Source: Schizochytrium sp. TIO01
Taxonomy: Eukaryota; Sar; Bigyra; Thraustochytrida; Thraustochytriidae
DNA: 64,000 bases
NCBI GenBank assembly: GCA_004764695.1
Contig: SMSO01000025.1
Location: 1,659,102 to 1,723,101, forward strand
Direction of reading: 5' to 3'
Shown here: in pieces, positions 29,697 to 40,206 of the stretch
How positions within the stretch are numbered: position 1 is the stretch's first letter
Layout of the letters: every line of letters begins with the position of its first letter
Position numbers and translations under genes: made by a program
The notes under the pieces: model-generated
The model's database searches: none
What the model was told of the DNA's origin: nothing
What the model saw: only the letters and a program-made list of their open reading frames with translations

Positions 29697-30867
29697 AGAT
29701 GGAGTGATGCAGACCCTGGGTGCTCCGGGCTTGGTCATTTTCAACAAAGAAGACAACGATTCCCGCACAAAATTAATCGTTGGAGAATTTTTTAGTGAAA
29801 AGATCACCTATGACGACCTCAGTGCGAGTTTCTGTGATTATGATTGCGTCGACGACGAATACCCCTCGGAACGGCATGGCGGATGCTCAGGTGTTCACCG
29901 CTTGTACAACTACATGGTTTTGAATGGTCTATTGGTTGGCATATACTCGAATTATAGACAGACTTTTGTTTTGATCAGGGACTGTGAGGGGAATCTACTG
30001 ATTACAGAACCTGTTTGGGATGAGGATGTGGGTGACATTGCCAATGGCAAAGTCAGTGCGATGCAACTTGTGTCACTTGCTATTTTGCTCGCCGCCGATA
30101 AAAGCGAGATGGACTTCAAAGATTATGGATGTCCCGAGTTTGTCTCCTGTTCTGGCGGCCCTGAAGTTACTCGCGAGCGTTGCGTTCTGCCAGATCTTTG
30201 CATGCGCGATCGGGACCGGAAAGAATCGAAAAGCAAAGACGCCAACTCTGTGGACGCAACGAAGTTTCACCAAGAAGTTACAAGGACTGATGAGCAGATA
30301 TACTTGCCATTGGTACTACTTTCTGGGTACACTGAACTTTCACCTGGTCATACGGGCCGAACGATTCGCGTCGACCTCCCCCTATCATCAGGTGAAAAGG
30401 TCGACACCGTCTTGAAGATATTGGATTACCATAAGCAGCATCAGGTGGTGCGGGAACTTCAACAGGAAGCTAAAGTTTACAAGCACTTAAAACCGCTACA
30501 AGGCAAATCTATTCCTGAGTTTGTGGGTTGTGGCTTGTTTGCTTGCGAGATGGTATATGGTCTCGGAACAAAGTATGCCGGTGAACCTTTATTACCTGAA
30601 CACATTACTGATGAGTTTGTGGAAAAGGCAGTGGCGGCTCTACGTGAAATCCATTCCTATGGTGTTATGCATCAAGATGTGGCGATACGCAATATTCTTT
30701 ACAACAAGGAAACTCAAGGGCCTGTCATTATTGACTTCGGCTCGGCCTCTTTCTTTAAATGTTCCGGTGAAGATAACGCTTGGTTCATGGAGGATTTTGT
30801 TGAACATGACATTCATAGACTTCGATATGAGTTGGAGACAGAACGAAAGAAATCTAGAAAAATTTAA
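29668..30867 (+). CDS. Endonuclease-like plus protein kinase domains of the Crinkler-like gene
   Basis: 399 residues from an in-frame ATG at 29668. Residues of about 1-140 resemble the restriction-endonuclease-like domain found next to kinases in Crinkler-type proteins: LIVGEF at the place of the acidic strand, then GVHRLYNYMVLNGLLVGIYS. The Asp usual in the preceding PD motif is Gly here (APGLVIF). Residues of about 215-399 form a compact protein kinase: VLKIL (Lys), RELQQEAKVYKHL (helix C Glu), MHQDVAIRNIL (HxDxxxxN catalytic loop) and IDFGSAS (DFG). All the main catalytic residues are present; the Gly-rich loop is degenerate. The family is known from oomycete and fungal effectors and from mobile or conflict contexts. 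Its role here is unknown. Confidence 0.65.
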   Translation: MFLDTLPISRDGVMQTLGAPGLVIFNKEDNDSRTKLIVGEFFSEKITYDDLSASFCDYDCVDDEYPSERHGGCSGVHRLYNYMVLNGLLVGIYSNYRQTFVLIRDCEGNLLITEPVWDEDVGDIANGKVSAMQLVSLAILLAADKSEMDFKDYGCPEFVSCSGGPEVTRERCVLPDLCMRDRDRKESKSKDANSVDATKFHQEVTRTDEQIYLPLVLLSGYTELSPGHTGRTIRVDLPLSSGEKVDTVLKILDYHKQHQVVRELQQEAKVYKHLKPLQGKSIPEFVGCGLFACEMVYGLGTKYAGEPLLPEHITDEFVEKAVAALREIHSYGVMHQDVAIRNILYNKETQGPVIIDFGSASFFKCSGEDNAWFMEDFVEHDIHRLRYELETERKKSRKI

Positions 30868-31175
30868 ACAAAACTTACAGTTGCATTTTTTTCTTTTTTT
30901 AAATTGAAAGTTTTGCGAAAATATATTGCATGGCAATTTGATGAGACCTACAGTAAACAAAACAATAAGCCCCCGTAAAACAGAACAAAGACAGCGCACC
31001 GATAGTGAAGACCAAGATGAGTCAATTTCTTCAAGCAAGTCCTTCAAGTACGAATGACTAGTTCCACTGCTGCTACTATTACCAGTCGCATCAGAAATTG
31101 TTGGCGCTGAAGAAGAATTTCATTTGTAGGGTGCAGCAGTCAGAACCATAGGAGAAAATTGTAGGCAACAATGTC
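30868..31175. other. Short AT-rich spacer
   Basis: Sequence between the kinase frame and the duplicated fragment. No gene seen. Confidence 0.4.
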
Positions 31176-31561
31176 CATCACAGCGACGTGCAAGATGAAG
31201 ATAGCCAGTTTGTCCATGAACGGAGCCAAAGTGATGGCGACGATGGCCACAATGCGCATGTTGACGATGAAGAAGAACATGATGAAAACTATCATGGCGT
31301 GATGTCAAGATCAAGTAGTGAACACAACATGCTCGCTGAAAACTTAGATGACGAAGCAGATATTGCTAATTTGAGCGACGCCACCGCTTTACGTAATTCC
31401 GGCGGATCGGATTTTGAGCCCCCTGAAGAGCGCGAGTCATTAAACGGAGACTGGTACAATGATGCAGATGACCAGCGCTCGCACTACACACGCTACACAG
31501 GCTACACAGGCTACACTACAGAATCGCGCGCAGTTCGAACGGTTATTGCAACTAGGGATGT
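31176..31561 (+). pseudogene. Duplicated fragment of the 5-phosphatase/SH3 gene
   Basis: This 386-bp segment is a direct copy of 36823-37196 in the phosphatase gene, about 96% identical by eye (roughly 15 substitutions) with two in-frame length differences (3 and 9 bp). It encodes part of the acidic linker and the first residues of the first SH3 domain. It has no ATG at its start and no phosphatase domain, so it is a gene fragment, although the frame stays open from 31188 to 31628. Homology begins and ends abruptly. Most of the differences I can see change the amino acid, so there is no sign that the copy is kept as a protein. Confidence 0.85.
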
Positions 31562-33118
31562 ATACATGTCCTTTATTAATAAAATAACAATTAGGTTGCC
31601 TTTGTGGTTGCTCCAATACCTATGGTGACCAGAGAGGTCTGGGATGGTCGTCATCAGCTGGAATTAGGTGGCATCGGTTGCCTGTCATCGGATCCTATCT
31701 GATAGCACCGGCCGGCAATACCTTCCTGGCAACAGATTGCATCGGGTCGCATCGACTGGAATCTATCAGCCACCAGGGTTCTGAGAATGAAGGAAACTTT
31801 ACTCTTAAACCTTTCCTGCGACGGGGATATCCACAGGGTCTGTGTCTCAGGCAGCTAAGGTGAAGTTTTGGATTTTCCGTATGAAGTTTGACGACTCAAC
31901 TTCAGGTGGGCTTCACTAGCAGAGCAATATGTTAGTTTGGTTGAAGTAGAATTCCTCGCATTAGGATCAAGAGAATTTGGTATTAGTGGTAACCAGATAC
32001 TTTCTGGCAAATTGCAACGATCAGGCTTGTGTGGCTCTGAAAACGAGCTTGATGATGCCAACTGGAAACTTCAACTGGAAACCCCAGACGGAGGGTGTTC
32101 GTGCCATGTGCAATGATTGGGTATCTCATCAGTTGCCGATTTTCATGCAGCTGCAAATCTTGACATATTAGAGCTGATATTTCTTCTGCCTGGTTGATGA
32201 TGTCTTTCATTGGTGCGGATAAAAGGAGGAGATCAAGGCCCTTGTACTTGCTGTGACGCTCAAGTTCAAGGGAATACTACCGAACAGTGTAAGCTCACAT
32301 ATTCCATCACTCATAGGATGGATCAATCTCGTGCTCGCCAAATAAGAACCGAGCGATTGCCTTCTGACATCGTCATTCTGTTCGCTCCACGAGAACTCCA
32401 GCGATAAGTGATCTGAGGGATATGCTGAGACCTGGGTTATTGTCTGCCCGAAAGGATTGGTAGGATCAGCCTACGTGGCGAGAATGAGTACAAGCACTTT
32501 GTTACTAGTACGTATAAGTTTATTCTCAAGATTCCTTAAATTTTTATCGTATTGGGCTTGATCTCCAGTGCTCACAAATTCGCAACTCAGGAAACGAAAG
32601 GCTCATCGGTATTCCTGGTACACTCTATACCCAAAGGTCAGGCTAATAATTTCTGTCATAGGTGATCTCTTTGGTTGGTAGAAAGAGGTTTCGGAATAGA
32701 AACGCTAGCATGGCCCCTGGACAATTGTTGAATTGAAATGTGATTTTCTCTCCAGAGAACATGCCACGCGCCCAGTTCTATACTTTAGTTACGGTAATAA
32801 AGAAAAAACAAAAAGCAAACGGGGTATCAATATCAGTTCCTGCTAGAACGTCTCGCTGACTACACGACCCGTCGCAGCATCACTGAGACAATTTGAACTC
32901 CCCGATCCAATCAGAAACCACGATGACTGGATGGCGCTTAACGTGGTCGCTTTGTAATCGAATCAAATTGTGTTGACCTAAAGATGCGCAAACAGGCTTT
33001 TTGATTCATGGGTTCCTTTTTTATTAATTAAAAAAACAAAACATTTAAAAAGAAAAATCGAAATTCGCAATCTCATCTGTTTATGACGGACCTCACGCTG
33101 GAGATGATGCGGCATTAC

Positions 33119-33168
33119 TAGCTGAGTTATCTGTAGAGGTCACAGACTAGAACTTGAGTTCAACTCCC
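33119..33168 (+). other. tRNA-like Pol III box A/box B pair (degenerate)
   Basis: TAGCTGAGTTATCTG resembles box A and GAGTTCAACTCC resembles box B, but box A to box B is about 37 bp, shorter than the usual 44, and no acceptor stem forms. This could be a decayed tRNA or a tRNA-derived SINE head. It is not called as a functional tRNA. Confidence 0.25.
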
Positions 33169-33617
33169 AACACTAGGAAGTGCGAATAGATATGGCTGTT
33201 GAGCCTCAGTTCAAGTTGGGTTTTAGAAGTTGAAAGTTTTAACATGATACTCACTTGGTGTGCACCCAACACCTCCTTTTGGAACTACCCTCCTTCTATC
33301 CTAAACTATAAAACATAAAACTGGAGCATGCACATCATCACCAGAAGATCTTCATCGCCAGTGAAAATAGAGTCACCATAGAGTCCATAGGTCGCGTAGA
33401 CACCGTACAGAAATGCAAGCTTAACCTGCCAATGGGACATCTTTTATCACAGCAAAGTAAAGTCCCAGCGTTGCCGCTTTCCACGTGTTAGTTGGAAACT
33501 TTGCATTCGATTTGCAATATTCAACTATATCGAGCTTATTCTTACCTTGAACGAGTACTAGGTAGGTAGTACCTAACTCAGTCAGATGCAAGTACGATGG
33601 CGCGAAGAAGGGAAGGT

Positions 33618-33659
33618 ACGAAGAAGAAGAAGAAGAAGAGGAGGTAGAAGAAGAGGAAC
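33618..33659. repeat. AAG/AGG purine microsatellite
   Basis: Imperfect (GAA)n/(GAG)n run. It causes charged low-complexity shadow frames on both strands. Confidence 0.8.
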
Positions 33660-34942
33660 TGAGATGAACCATATTACACAAGAACTTGAAATGCAATATC
33701 ACTTGAAGCGGGTAGTGTTCCTGGTCGTAAGTAGCCTCAAATATCGAACTAAAATGAATATATCTTCCAGGGAAAGAAAACCTTTGATGTTACAAGAGTA
33801 GATGAGAGAAAAAGAAAAAAGAAAAAGAAAGTGCTGATAGAAGAAAGAATGAAATACTGTAAGCAAACCAGCGCGGAGCAATTCTTCGCTTTGCCGGCTG
33901 CCTCCCTGTTACGGAGTCGTACCTGTTTGTGCTGCACCTTCACGCCGTACACGAGTGTGCATACATACGCATACATACTGCTGTCTTATCCTCTCCACCA
34001 TCACGAGAGTCGCTGGGCCCTCGCTTTCGTTGCCGCCTCCATCGTGGCGCGGCACGTGCGCTTTTCCTTTCTTTTTCTTTTGTTTTTTACTTGCTGTCGA
34101 GTTCAATCGATCGAACTTTGCAATAGGTTCTTCTTTACCTTTCACTTGCGTTCAGTTTGTACGTGCTTTTCAAACGCGAGCGAGTGAAGGCGTGCAAGCT
34201 ACTGGCTGACAAGAGCACTAAAGTTTGCTGTCCGGCGTTCTGGCGACCTCTCCTGAGTTTCGACCACAGCTGCGAGAGCATTCTCTATTATAGCCTAGGA
34301 GGTATCTATCTATCTGGTTGGCAGGCGGCGTGAACTGTTAGTTCTAGACGGAGAAGTTGAGTTTTAAAGAGGACATCTCATTCTTCAACTTAGCGAAGGG
34401 AACTGACTCTGCAGCTCCAACAAGGGGCAAAAGTAAAACTCATACCTCACATCTCTGCTTGGGATTGAGGCTCGGAGCAACAAGCCTAACTTCTGAGGGG
34501 CTGGTGGCGTTCAGGAGGACAAGCATTTGTGCGTCTACCTTTCAATTCATAGATCAGGCCGCACGTGCAACAAGGGCCCCGCAAGAGGACTTTTAGAACC
34601 ACCTGCTGCAGCTAAGGAGAAACTGGCGATCTTGTAAAATTGAAACTTGTGACAACAGGCAGTCATAACTCAGGTGGCAAAACCATCTATTGCCGGTTGT
34701 TGCCTTGGTGTGGTACTACTTCTTTCCTGCTTGAACGAGGGAAGAATTCTGGAGACTCAGCGAAGAGCTAACAAAGCGCCTCGAACCTCTTCAGACTTTA
34801 GCACGAAACCTCGCCAGTAAGCAGAGGTTCCTGAGAGGGTAGACCGTTCAACTTTTACAACGTCAGTACGAAGAGACAGTACGAGAAGCTTGGAAGCCCC
34901 CCTCTAAACTCGAGCGCCCTGAGCTGAGTTGAGGAGTGCTCA

Positions 34943-34980
34943 CTGGCTGGCTAGCTAGCCAGCTAGCCAGCTAGCTAGGC
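34943..34980. repeat. GCTAGC palindromic cluster
   Basis: Nested GGCTAGC/GCTAGCC units include the perfect 16-bp palindrome CTGGCTAGCTAGCCAG. It lies 40 bp upstream of the phosphatase ATG and could form a hairpin in a leader transcript. Confidence 0.7.
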
Positions 34981-35019
34981 CGCTACTCACCATCGCTTGC
35001 GTGAAGACAAACGGAGGAA

Positions 35020-37818
35020 ATGACCAAACTCCGAATATTTGTTGGCTCTTGGAATGTCAACGCTAAAGCAGGTAAAGGCCAAGACCTTCGCAACTGGTTG
35101 TGTAAATCGAGTGCAGCACCAGATATCGTTGCAGTTTCCTTACAAGAAGTTGTACAACTCTCAGATGTGATAACTTATATGCAAAATAAACGTAGTGAAG
35201 AGGCTTCTGAGGCTTGGGCTCGCCAATTCGTACAATGTTTGGAGTCACATCAGCCCTATGACGGAGCCAAATATAGCGTTGTTGCGGTCTCACAGCTAGT
35301 CGGCATCATGACGTGCGTCTTGATTCGCTCAGAGCATTGCTCAAAACTCAGCCAACCCATGATTGGCTTCGCAGCTGTTGGGAGATTTGGTGTACTTGGA
35401 AACAAAGGCGCGGTGGCTGTCCGCTTTCGCTTGCAGATTGGATCTCATCGGTTCAAGACTTTCTGCTTTGTTGGTTCACATTTAAGTGCCCATCAGAAGG
35501 AAGTTGTGAAACGTAATGCGGACTACTCACATATCTTTCGCTCACTTCGATTTGCAAATCTTGATATCGCTAATTCAAAGGAATACTTGACAAAGAGTAT
35601 GGTATCGGTAGAAACTTTCCTGGGCCTGAAACGTACGAGCCAGGGAAGTGGACATTCTGGAAATTCCGCTGAGCTCTACGATGACCACGAATCAGAGGCA
35701 CCTGTGTTGCACCTATCTCATTCGCATTTATTACAATCAGGAGCTTCGGGATTTTCTAGTGAAGGTGGTAACGATGCACATACCGAATGCTCATTTCAAG
35801 AGATGGATACGACTTATTCAAAGTCTATGGAAGTGTATGATGAAAGCATGACACATGAAGACCAAAATGGGGACCTTGAGTCCATTGAAGCAGATTCCTC
35901 CCTTAGGGGTGTGAATCGAGGTGATTCGGTCTTGACCAGTCCATTAAGTGCTGGGCCCCGGACACTGTCAATTCTAAAACCAAAGTCACAGCTTGCCAGA
36001 GCTGGCCGTAGTATTAGCCGTATAAGCATGTCTCTTTCAAAACGAACAGGAACTATACTTAGCGGAGTAAGTAGTAGTGTAGTAATTGGCGGCTCACCTA
36101 CCTCGGCTGCATCTGCGAGTAAGTCTAGTGCAGAAGAAGACTTTGCAAATCAAGCTGACTTGTTGGCTCTATCATATGGAAGAATTGGAGATGAACCAAT
36201 TAAAATCCAAGACCACGATCTTGTTTTCTGGTTCGGAGATTTGAACTATCGTATCGACTCTTTCTCTTGGAGAGAAACAATCGAGCTGATACGCCAAAAA
36301 AACCTAAGTCTTCTCATGGAGCATGACCAACTTATTACAGAGCGCGCCCATGAGCGTGTCTTTCACAAATTTCATGAAGGTGTCATTAATTTCGTACCTA
36401 CATATAAATTTGAACCTGGAACAAATCATTACGATACCCGTGGCCCCAAAGAGAATGGGAAAAGGGTTCCGCGAACACCATCATGGTGTGATCGGGTTTT
36501 ATGGCGTGTAAGTGAGGCATCTGGGCATAACTTAATTCAGCAATGCTCCTATTTTTCATGTCCAGAATATAAGATTTCCGATCATAAGCCAGTCGGCGCA
36601 GAGTTCATTTTGCCCTTTGTCGAGCTTAGTATACTGAAAAGACCAGGCTTGGTGACAGCAGCTTCGATGATCGTGGGCGACCGATGGTCGCATCGCTCAA
36701 ACCAGCGTGGACGTCAATCTCGTCATTCAGATCCAGATCGACAGCTCCCTCTTTCTCAGCAACTCTCCCTTCAGGATTTCCCATCAGATCTTCATTCAGG
36801 TGAAGAAGATGCTGAAAGAAGTCATCACAGCGACGTGCAAGATGAAGATAGCCAGTTTGTCCATGAACGGAGCCAAAGTGATGGCGCCGATGGCCACAAT
36901 TCGCATGTTGACGATGAAGAAGAACACGACGAAAATTATCATGACGTGATGTCAAGATCAAGTAGTGAACACAGCATGCTCGCTGAAAACTTAGATGACG
37001 AAGCAGGTATTGCTAATTTGAGCGACGCCGCCGCTTTACGTAATTCCGGCGGATTGAATTTTGAGTCTGAAGAGCGCGAGTCATTAAACGGAGACTGGTA
37101 CAGTGATGAAGATGACCAGCGCTCGCACTACACAGGCTACACAGGCCACACTACAGAATCGCGCGCAGTTCGAACGGTTATTGCAACTAGGGATGTCAAA
37201 GCAAGGTCTTCAGAAGAGATTTCTTTTCAGGCGGGTGATCTTTTGGAGCTCTTCATGGAGGAGAAATTACGTATTGATGATGGTTGGTTGCTTGGTCGGC
37301 GGCTTTCCGATGGTGCAATAGGATATTTCCCTGCAAGCTCTGTTAATGCTTTGGGAGCGATGTCAGAGAAACGGCAGTCTGGGCGTGGTAAAACGCTTAA
37401 GTCTTTGCGAAAAGCCACTGCTCTCCGTTTCGATCGAAAAAAAACTGAGCGCCTTATGAGGCTACATGAAATCGAGGAGGACATCGAAGCACATGAGCGT
37501 GAGCTCAATCGTCGCCAGAGGTTTCTCAACATCCTTCGCAAAGCTCTCGTAGGCACCGCCAGTAAGATGTATGAGCATGAACGTACAAAATCAATGCGTT
37601 TCTTTGATGATGTCTATGATGATATGGTGGCCATTGGTGATTATGAAGCAGAAGACTCTGATGAGTTGTCATTCGAGAAAGGTCAGCAAGTAGAGGTCGT
37701 ATCATTTTGCTTTCAAGAAGACGATGAGGATGGATGGTTTATGGCGAGAATTGGGGAGGATGAAGGTCTAGTACCGCGTCGGTTCTTTGAGCCAATTGAA
37801 GTAAATTCCCCCCTTTAA
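35020..37818 (+). CDS. Inositol polyphosphate 5-phosphatase with two SH3 domains
   Basis: 932 residues, ATG at 35020. The IPPc catalytic domain starts at residue 4 (FVGSWNVNAK, then LQEVVQLS) and continues with GNKGAVAVRF, FVGSHLSAHQ, FWFGDLNYRID (about 402-412), TPSWCDRVLW (about 486) and SDHKPVGAEF (about 521). These carry the metal and catalytic residues of the family, which removes the 5-phosphate from inositol lipids and inositol phosphates. A Ser-rich insertion of about 190 residues splits the domain at about 200-385. After an acidic linker (about 560-715) come SH3-1 (about 717-778), a basic coiled coil (about 795-845) and SH3-2 (about 867-925). The SH3 domains suggest recruitment to Pro-rich partners in membrane traffic or actin assembly. 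IPPc with tandem SH3 is unlike the common animal layouts. Confidence 0.9.
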   Translation: MTKLRIFVGSWNVNAKAGKGQDLRNWLCKSSAAPDIVAVSLQEVVQLSDVITYMQNKRSEEASEAWARQFVQCLESHQPYDGAKYSVVAVSQLVGIMTCVLIRSEHCSKLSQPMIGFAAVGRFGVLGNKGAVAVRFRLQIGSHRFKTFCFVGSHLSAHQKEVVKRNADYSHIFRSLRFANLDIANSKEYLTKSMVSVETFLGLKRTSQGSGHSGNSAELYDDHESEAPVLHLSHSHLLQSGASGFSSEGGNDAHTECSFQEMDTTYSKSMEVYDESMTHEDQNGDLESIEADSSLRGVNRGDSVLTSPLSAGPRTLSILKPKSQLARAGRSISRISMSLSKRTGTILSGVSSSVVIGGSPTSAASASKSSAEEDFANQADLLALSYGRIGDEPIKIQDHDLVFWFGDLNYRIDSFSWRETIELIRQKNLSLLMEHDQLITERAHERVFHKFHEGVINFVPTYKFEPGTNHYDTRGPKENGKRVPRTPSWCDRVLWRVSEASGHNLIQQCSYFSCPEYKISDHKPVGAEFILPFVELSILKRPGLVTAASMIVGDRWSHRSNQRGRQSRHSDPDRQLPLSQQLSLQDFPSDLHSGEEDAERSHHSDVQDEDSQFVHERSQSDGADGHNSHVDDEEEHDENYHDVMSRSSSEHSMLAENLDDEAGIANLSDAAALRNSGGLNFESEERESLNGDWYSDEDDQRSHYTGYTGHTTESRAVRTVIATRDVKARSSEEISFQAGDLLELFMEEKLRIDDGWLLGRRLSDGAIGYFPASSVNALGAMSEKRQSGRGKTLKSLRKATALRFDRKKTERLMRLHEIEEDIEAHERELNRRQRFLNILRKALVGTASKMYEHERTKSMRFFDDVYDDMVAIGDYEAEDSDELSFEKGQQVEVVSFCFQEDDEDGWFMARIGEDEGLVPRRFFEPIEVNSPL
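36823..37196 (+). repeat. Source segment of the duplicated fragment
   Basis: Direct repeat partner of 31176-31561, lying in the acidic linker and SH3-1 start of the phosphatase gene. It includes a small internal tandem repeat of CTACACAGG units (HYTGYTGHT) that differs in copy number between the two copies. Confidence 0.85.
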
Positions 37819-38193
37819 AACACGACGGGTTTGAATAAGATCGAGGTTTTGTCGGCATACTATAAAGATGATAATCGATTTCCCTATGGAATGCGGCGTG
37901 AATTCTTTTGAAAAGCACCGAGATCAACTAAATTTGTGATGACTATCTTGCTCTACCTTTTGTAAATGAAGTATATATATTTTCTTATAAAGTATACAAC
38001 CTAATCAAAGTCAAGCGAAAAAGAAGGTACCTAGACAGCTTTTTTCTTGGTAGGCATCATTAGCTATTCCTAAATTCTTGTGGAAATTGGCCACGTGCCT
38101 ATACTTCAGCAGAAATTGTGCATCGATCTGGACTTCACGAGCACTGCTGCATTCTGTCAACATGTGTCCTCACCCTTAAAACAATTTTTTTTG

Positions 38194-38277
38194 AGGGAGC
38201 ATTCTAATATATTAAAAGTTGCATCTGATTCCCTTAGGGAGTATTTTAATACAATCAAAGTTGCTCCTGATTCCCTA
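38194..38277. repeat. Two tandem 42-bp units with inverted ends
   Basis: Each unit starts AGGGAG and ends TTCCCT (first copy) or TCCCTA (second copy), with AT-rich middles that differ at about nine positions. The ends are inverted relative to each other within each unit. Confidence 0.75.
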
Positions 38278-39920
38278 GAACACTATCTGTTCAAGAGCAG
38301 GAAAATTTAATTTATAAAAATATAATAACAAAACATAAAACTGCAAGCAAACAAGCAAACACAAAAGTAAGTAGTCGGGTACCTCCATACCTACTTACGT
38401 CCCTGCATTGTACATCCTTTTGTACGTTTGAGAGAAACGTACGAAATGTACGTCTACGATTTTTCTACTACATTAGCTGTAAAAGAAGGCACGCGTTTCG
38501 CAATGCTTGCGAATAAAATAGAACCAGGTAAGCAAAATGAAGCATCCTGTAATGGGCGTCTACAAATAGACCTTTTCCTCAACTCCTATAGTTTGCAGTA
38601 TATTTGCTTAGTAAAGTGACCTTAATCTCTTTTCGCCGTGAATGCTCTTTCAAGGACGTCTTTTGCTCTTGCTTACTGGAGCAGCCTCTGAGCTATTTCC
38701 TTAGGCTTCTTCGCTCTTCCCAGGTTCTCTTTGCTATTAGTCGGATCTAAACCTCATTCTAAATCCGTCATGCAATGTCTTCCGCGATTTCCAAGGAAAG
38801 GCACATTCTTCTTCACCATACGCAGCCTTGGCTTCTCATGGCGCAGTCGGTCAGTTCTGCTTTTTGATTTTTCTTCTTATTTACTTTCTATCTTGAAAGT
38901 TACTATACCTTTCTTGAAAGTTAAAGTAGGCCGTAGTATTTGTCTTGGAATTAACTCGTAAATGTCTTTTCCAAATCCGTCATCCATCGCGTCCTCTTTT
39001 GTAAAGCCTAGTCAACTTAAGGACCAAAGCTTCGAGTCCTCGATACGTTTCTGCTGCAGACATTTCAGTTGGTCTGTGATGAGTATCTCGATCGCCATTC
39101 TATTGGGTTTCTTTGGCACATGCGATTTTCATGCAGTGCAGCTGTAGGCACGTATGTACGAGATGAAGCCCCTCCAGATGCAGTATCAGGTAGTAAGTAG
39201 TAGAGATTCTCTGGCAAGTAGATTCGTTTCTCCGCAAGAGATCACACGCACAACAGTAACTGCGATGTCTTTGGCAACCCAGTTGTGTCTCAGGCGCTCT
39301 TTCGATCTGGCTTGCCACGATCCTTCAATTCGATGTAGCCTAGGCCAGATTGGCATTCAACGAGGTCGCGATGCGAAGTCGCTCAAAATATTTTTTGCAA
39401 GAAACAAATAATTCTCTTTAAAATCAGTATTTGACGCTGTTTTTGTACAGTTATTGCATCCATCCATTGATGCTCCAAATGTGTCAATCGATCACATCTC
39501 TGTAAGACTGTTCACGATTCCTCATGTCAGCAAGTTTATGACTGCTCTACCTTACAGTGTGAAAAGTAAGCTGCAAGCGAGCTTTCATTTCTTGTCATAG
39601 CAAATTGTCTTGAACGTAGGAGATGAATATTATATATTAAAAAGAATTAAGGTAATAACTTGAACCTGAAGAAAAGAGAAGAAAAGAGAAGAAAGAAAGA
39701 ACAAAAATTCTCTATGTTTCTTCAACTAAAGGTCTGCTTGTTTTCATTGCTCTATCTCGCTTGAATTCTACATATCTGATTTATTTTAGTCTGATTCTAC
39801 TCGCATTCTCATCCTCTGACCACATTTTGCTGTTACACCCTCCATTGTCCAGCTGATCAGCTGCAGATTCGAGCGCTTATCCAAGTTTCTTGGTCCTTTC
39901 AAAGACAAGTCCATAGTATG

Positions 39921-40016
39921 AGGTAGGTACCTACCTACTAACGTGACATAGAGTGAATGAAACTAAAATACTAACTAAATCGCTTACTTAGCTAGGTAGG
40001 TAGGTACCTACCTACG
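39921..40016. repeat. Pair of GGTACC-centred palindromes
   Basis: AGGTAGGTACCTACCT at 39921-39940 and TAGGTAGGTACCTACCTA within 39991-40016 are perfect palindromes about 65 bp apart. The same GTAG/CTAC motif recurs in other intergenic stretches. Confidence 0.8.
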
Positions 40017-40170
40017 TTTCCTTTCCTTTCCTTTCTTCAACACATGTGATTCATCATTCTTTGCTCCTACTAATGCCCTTATTAGTTCATAGAAGTGCTA
40101 CATTTTACCAATGACAACATCTTCTTAACAACTTACATTCTTCGCATAACATTCATTTCTTTCTTTCTTT

Positions 40171-40206
40171 ATTCATTCATTCATTCATTCATTCATTTAT
40201 TCATTC
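40171..40206. repeat. (ATTC)n microsatellite
   Basis: About nine ATTC units with one variant, upstream of the acyltransferase start and probably in its leader. Confidence 0.85.

Larger units (their letters stand above)
31562..35019. other. Long region without a recognised gene, possibly old mobile-element debris
   Basis: About 3.5 kb. Short broken frames at 31.7-32.4 kb could be remnants of something, but none is convincing. A tRNA-like box A/box B pair lies at 33119-33168. An AAG-type purine repeat lies at 33618-33659. The GGTAGGTA motif occurs at 33555-33575. A GCTAGC palindrome cluster lies at 34943-34980, just ahead of the phosphatase start. The last kilobase may hold its 5' untranslated region. 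Confidence 0.4.

Noticed and set aside
31678-32407. Short frames suggestive of a retroelement remnant
   Set aside because: No reverse transcriptase, RNase H or integrase motif could be read with confidence on either strand.
33090-33180. Functional tRNA gene
   Set aside because: Box A/B spacing is short, the T stem has a mismatch and no acceptor stem pairs.
33586-33801. Charged Arg/Glu frame
   Set aside because: Produced by a purine microsatellite; the reverse frame is poly-Ser.
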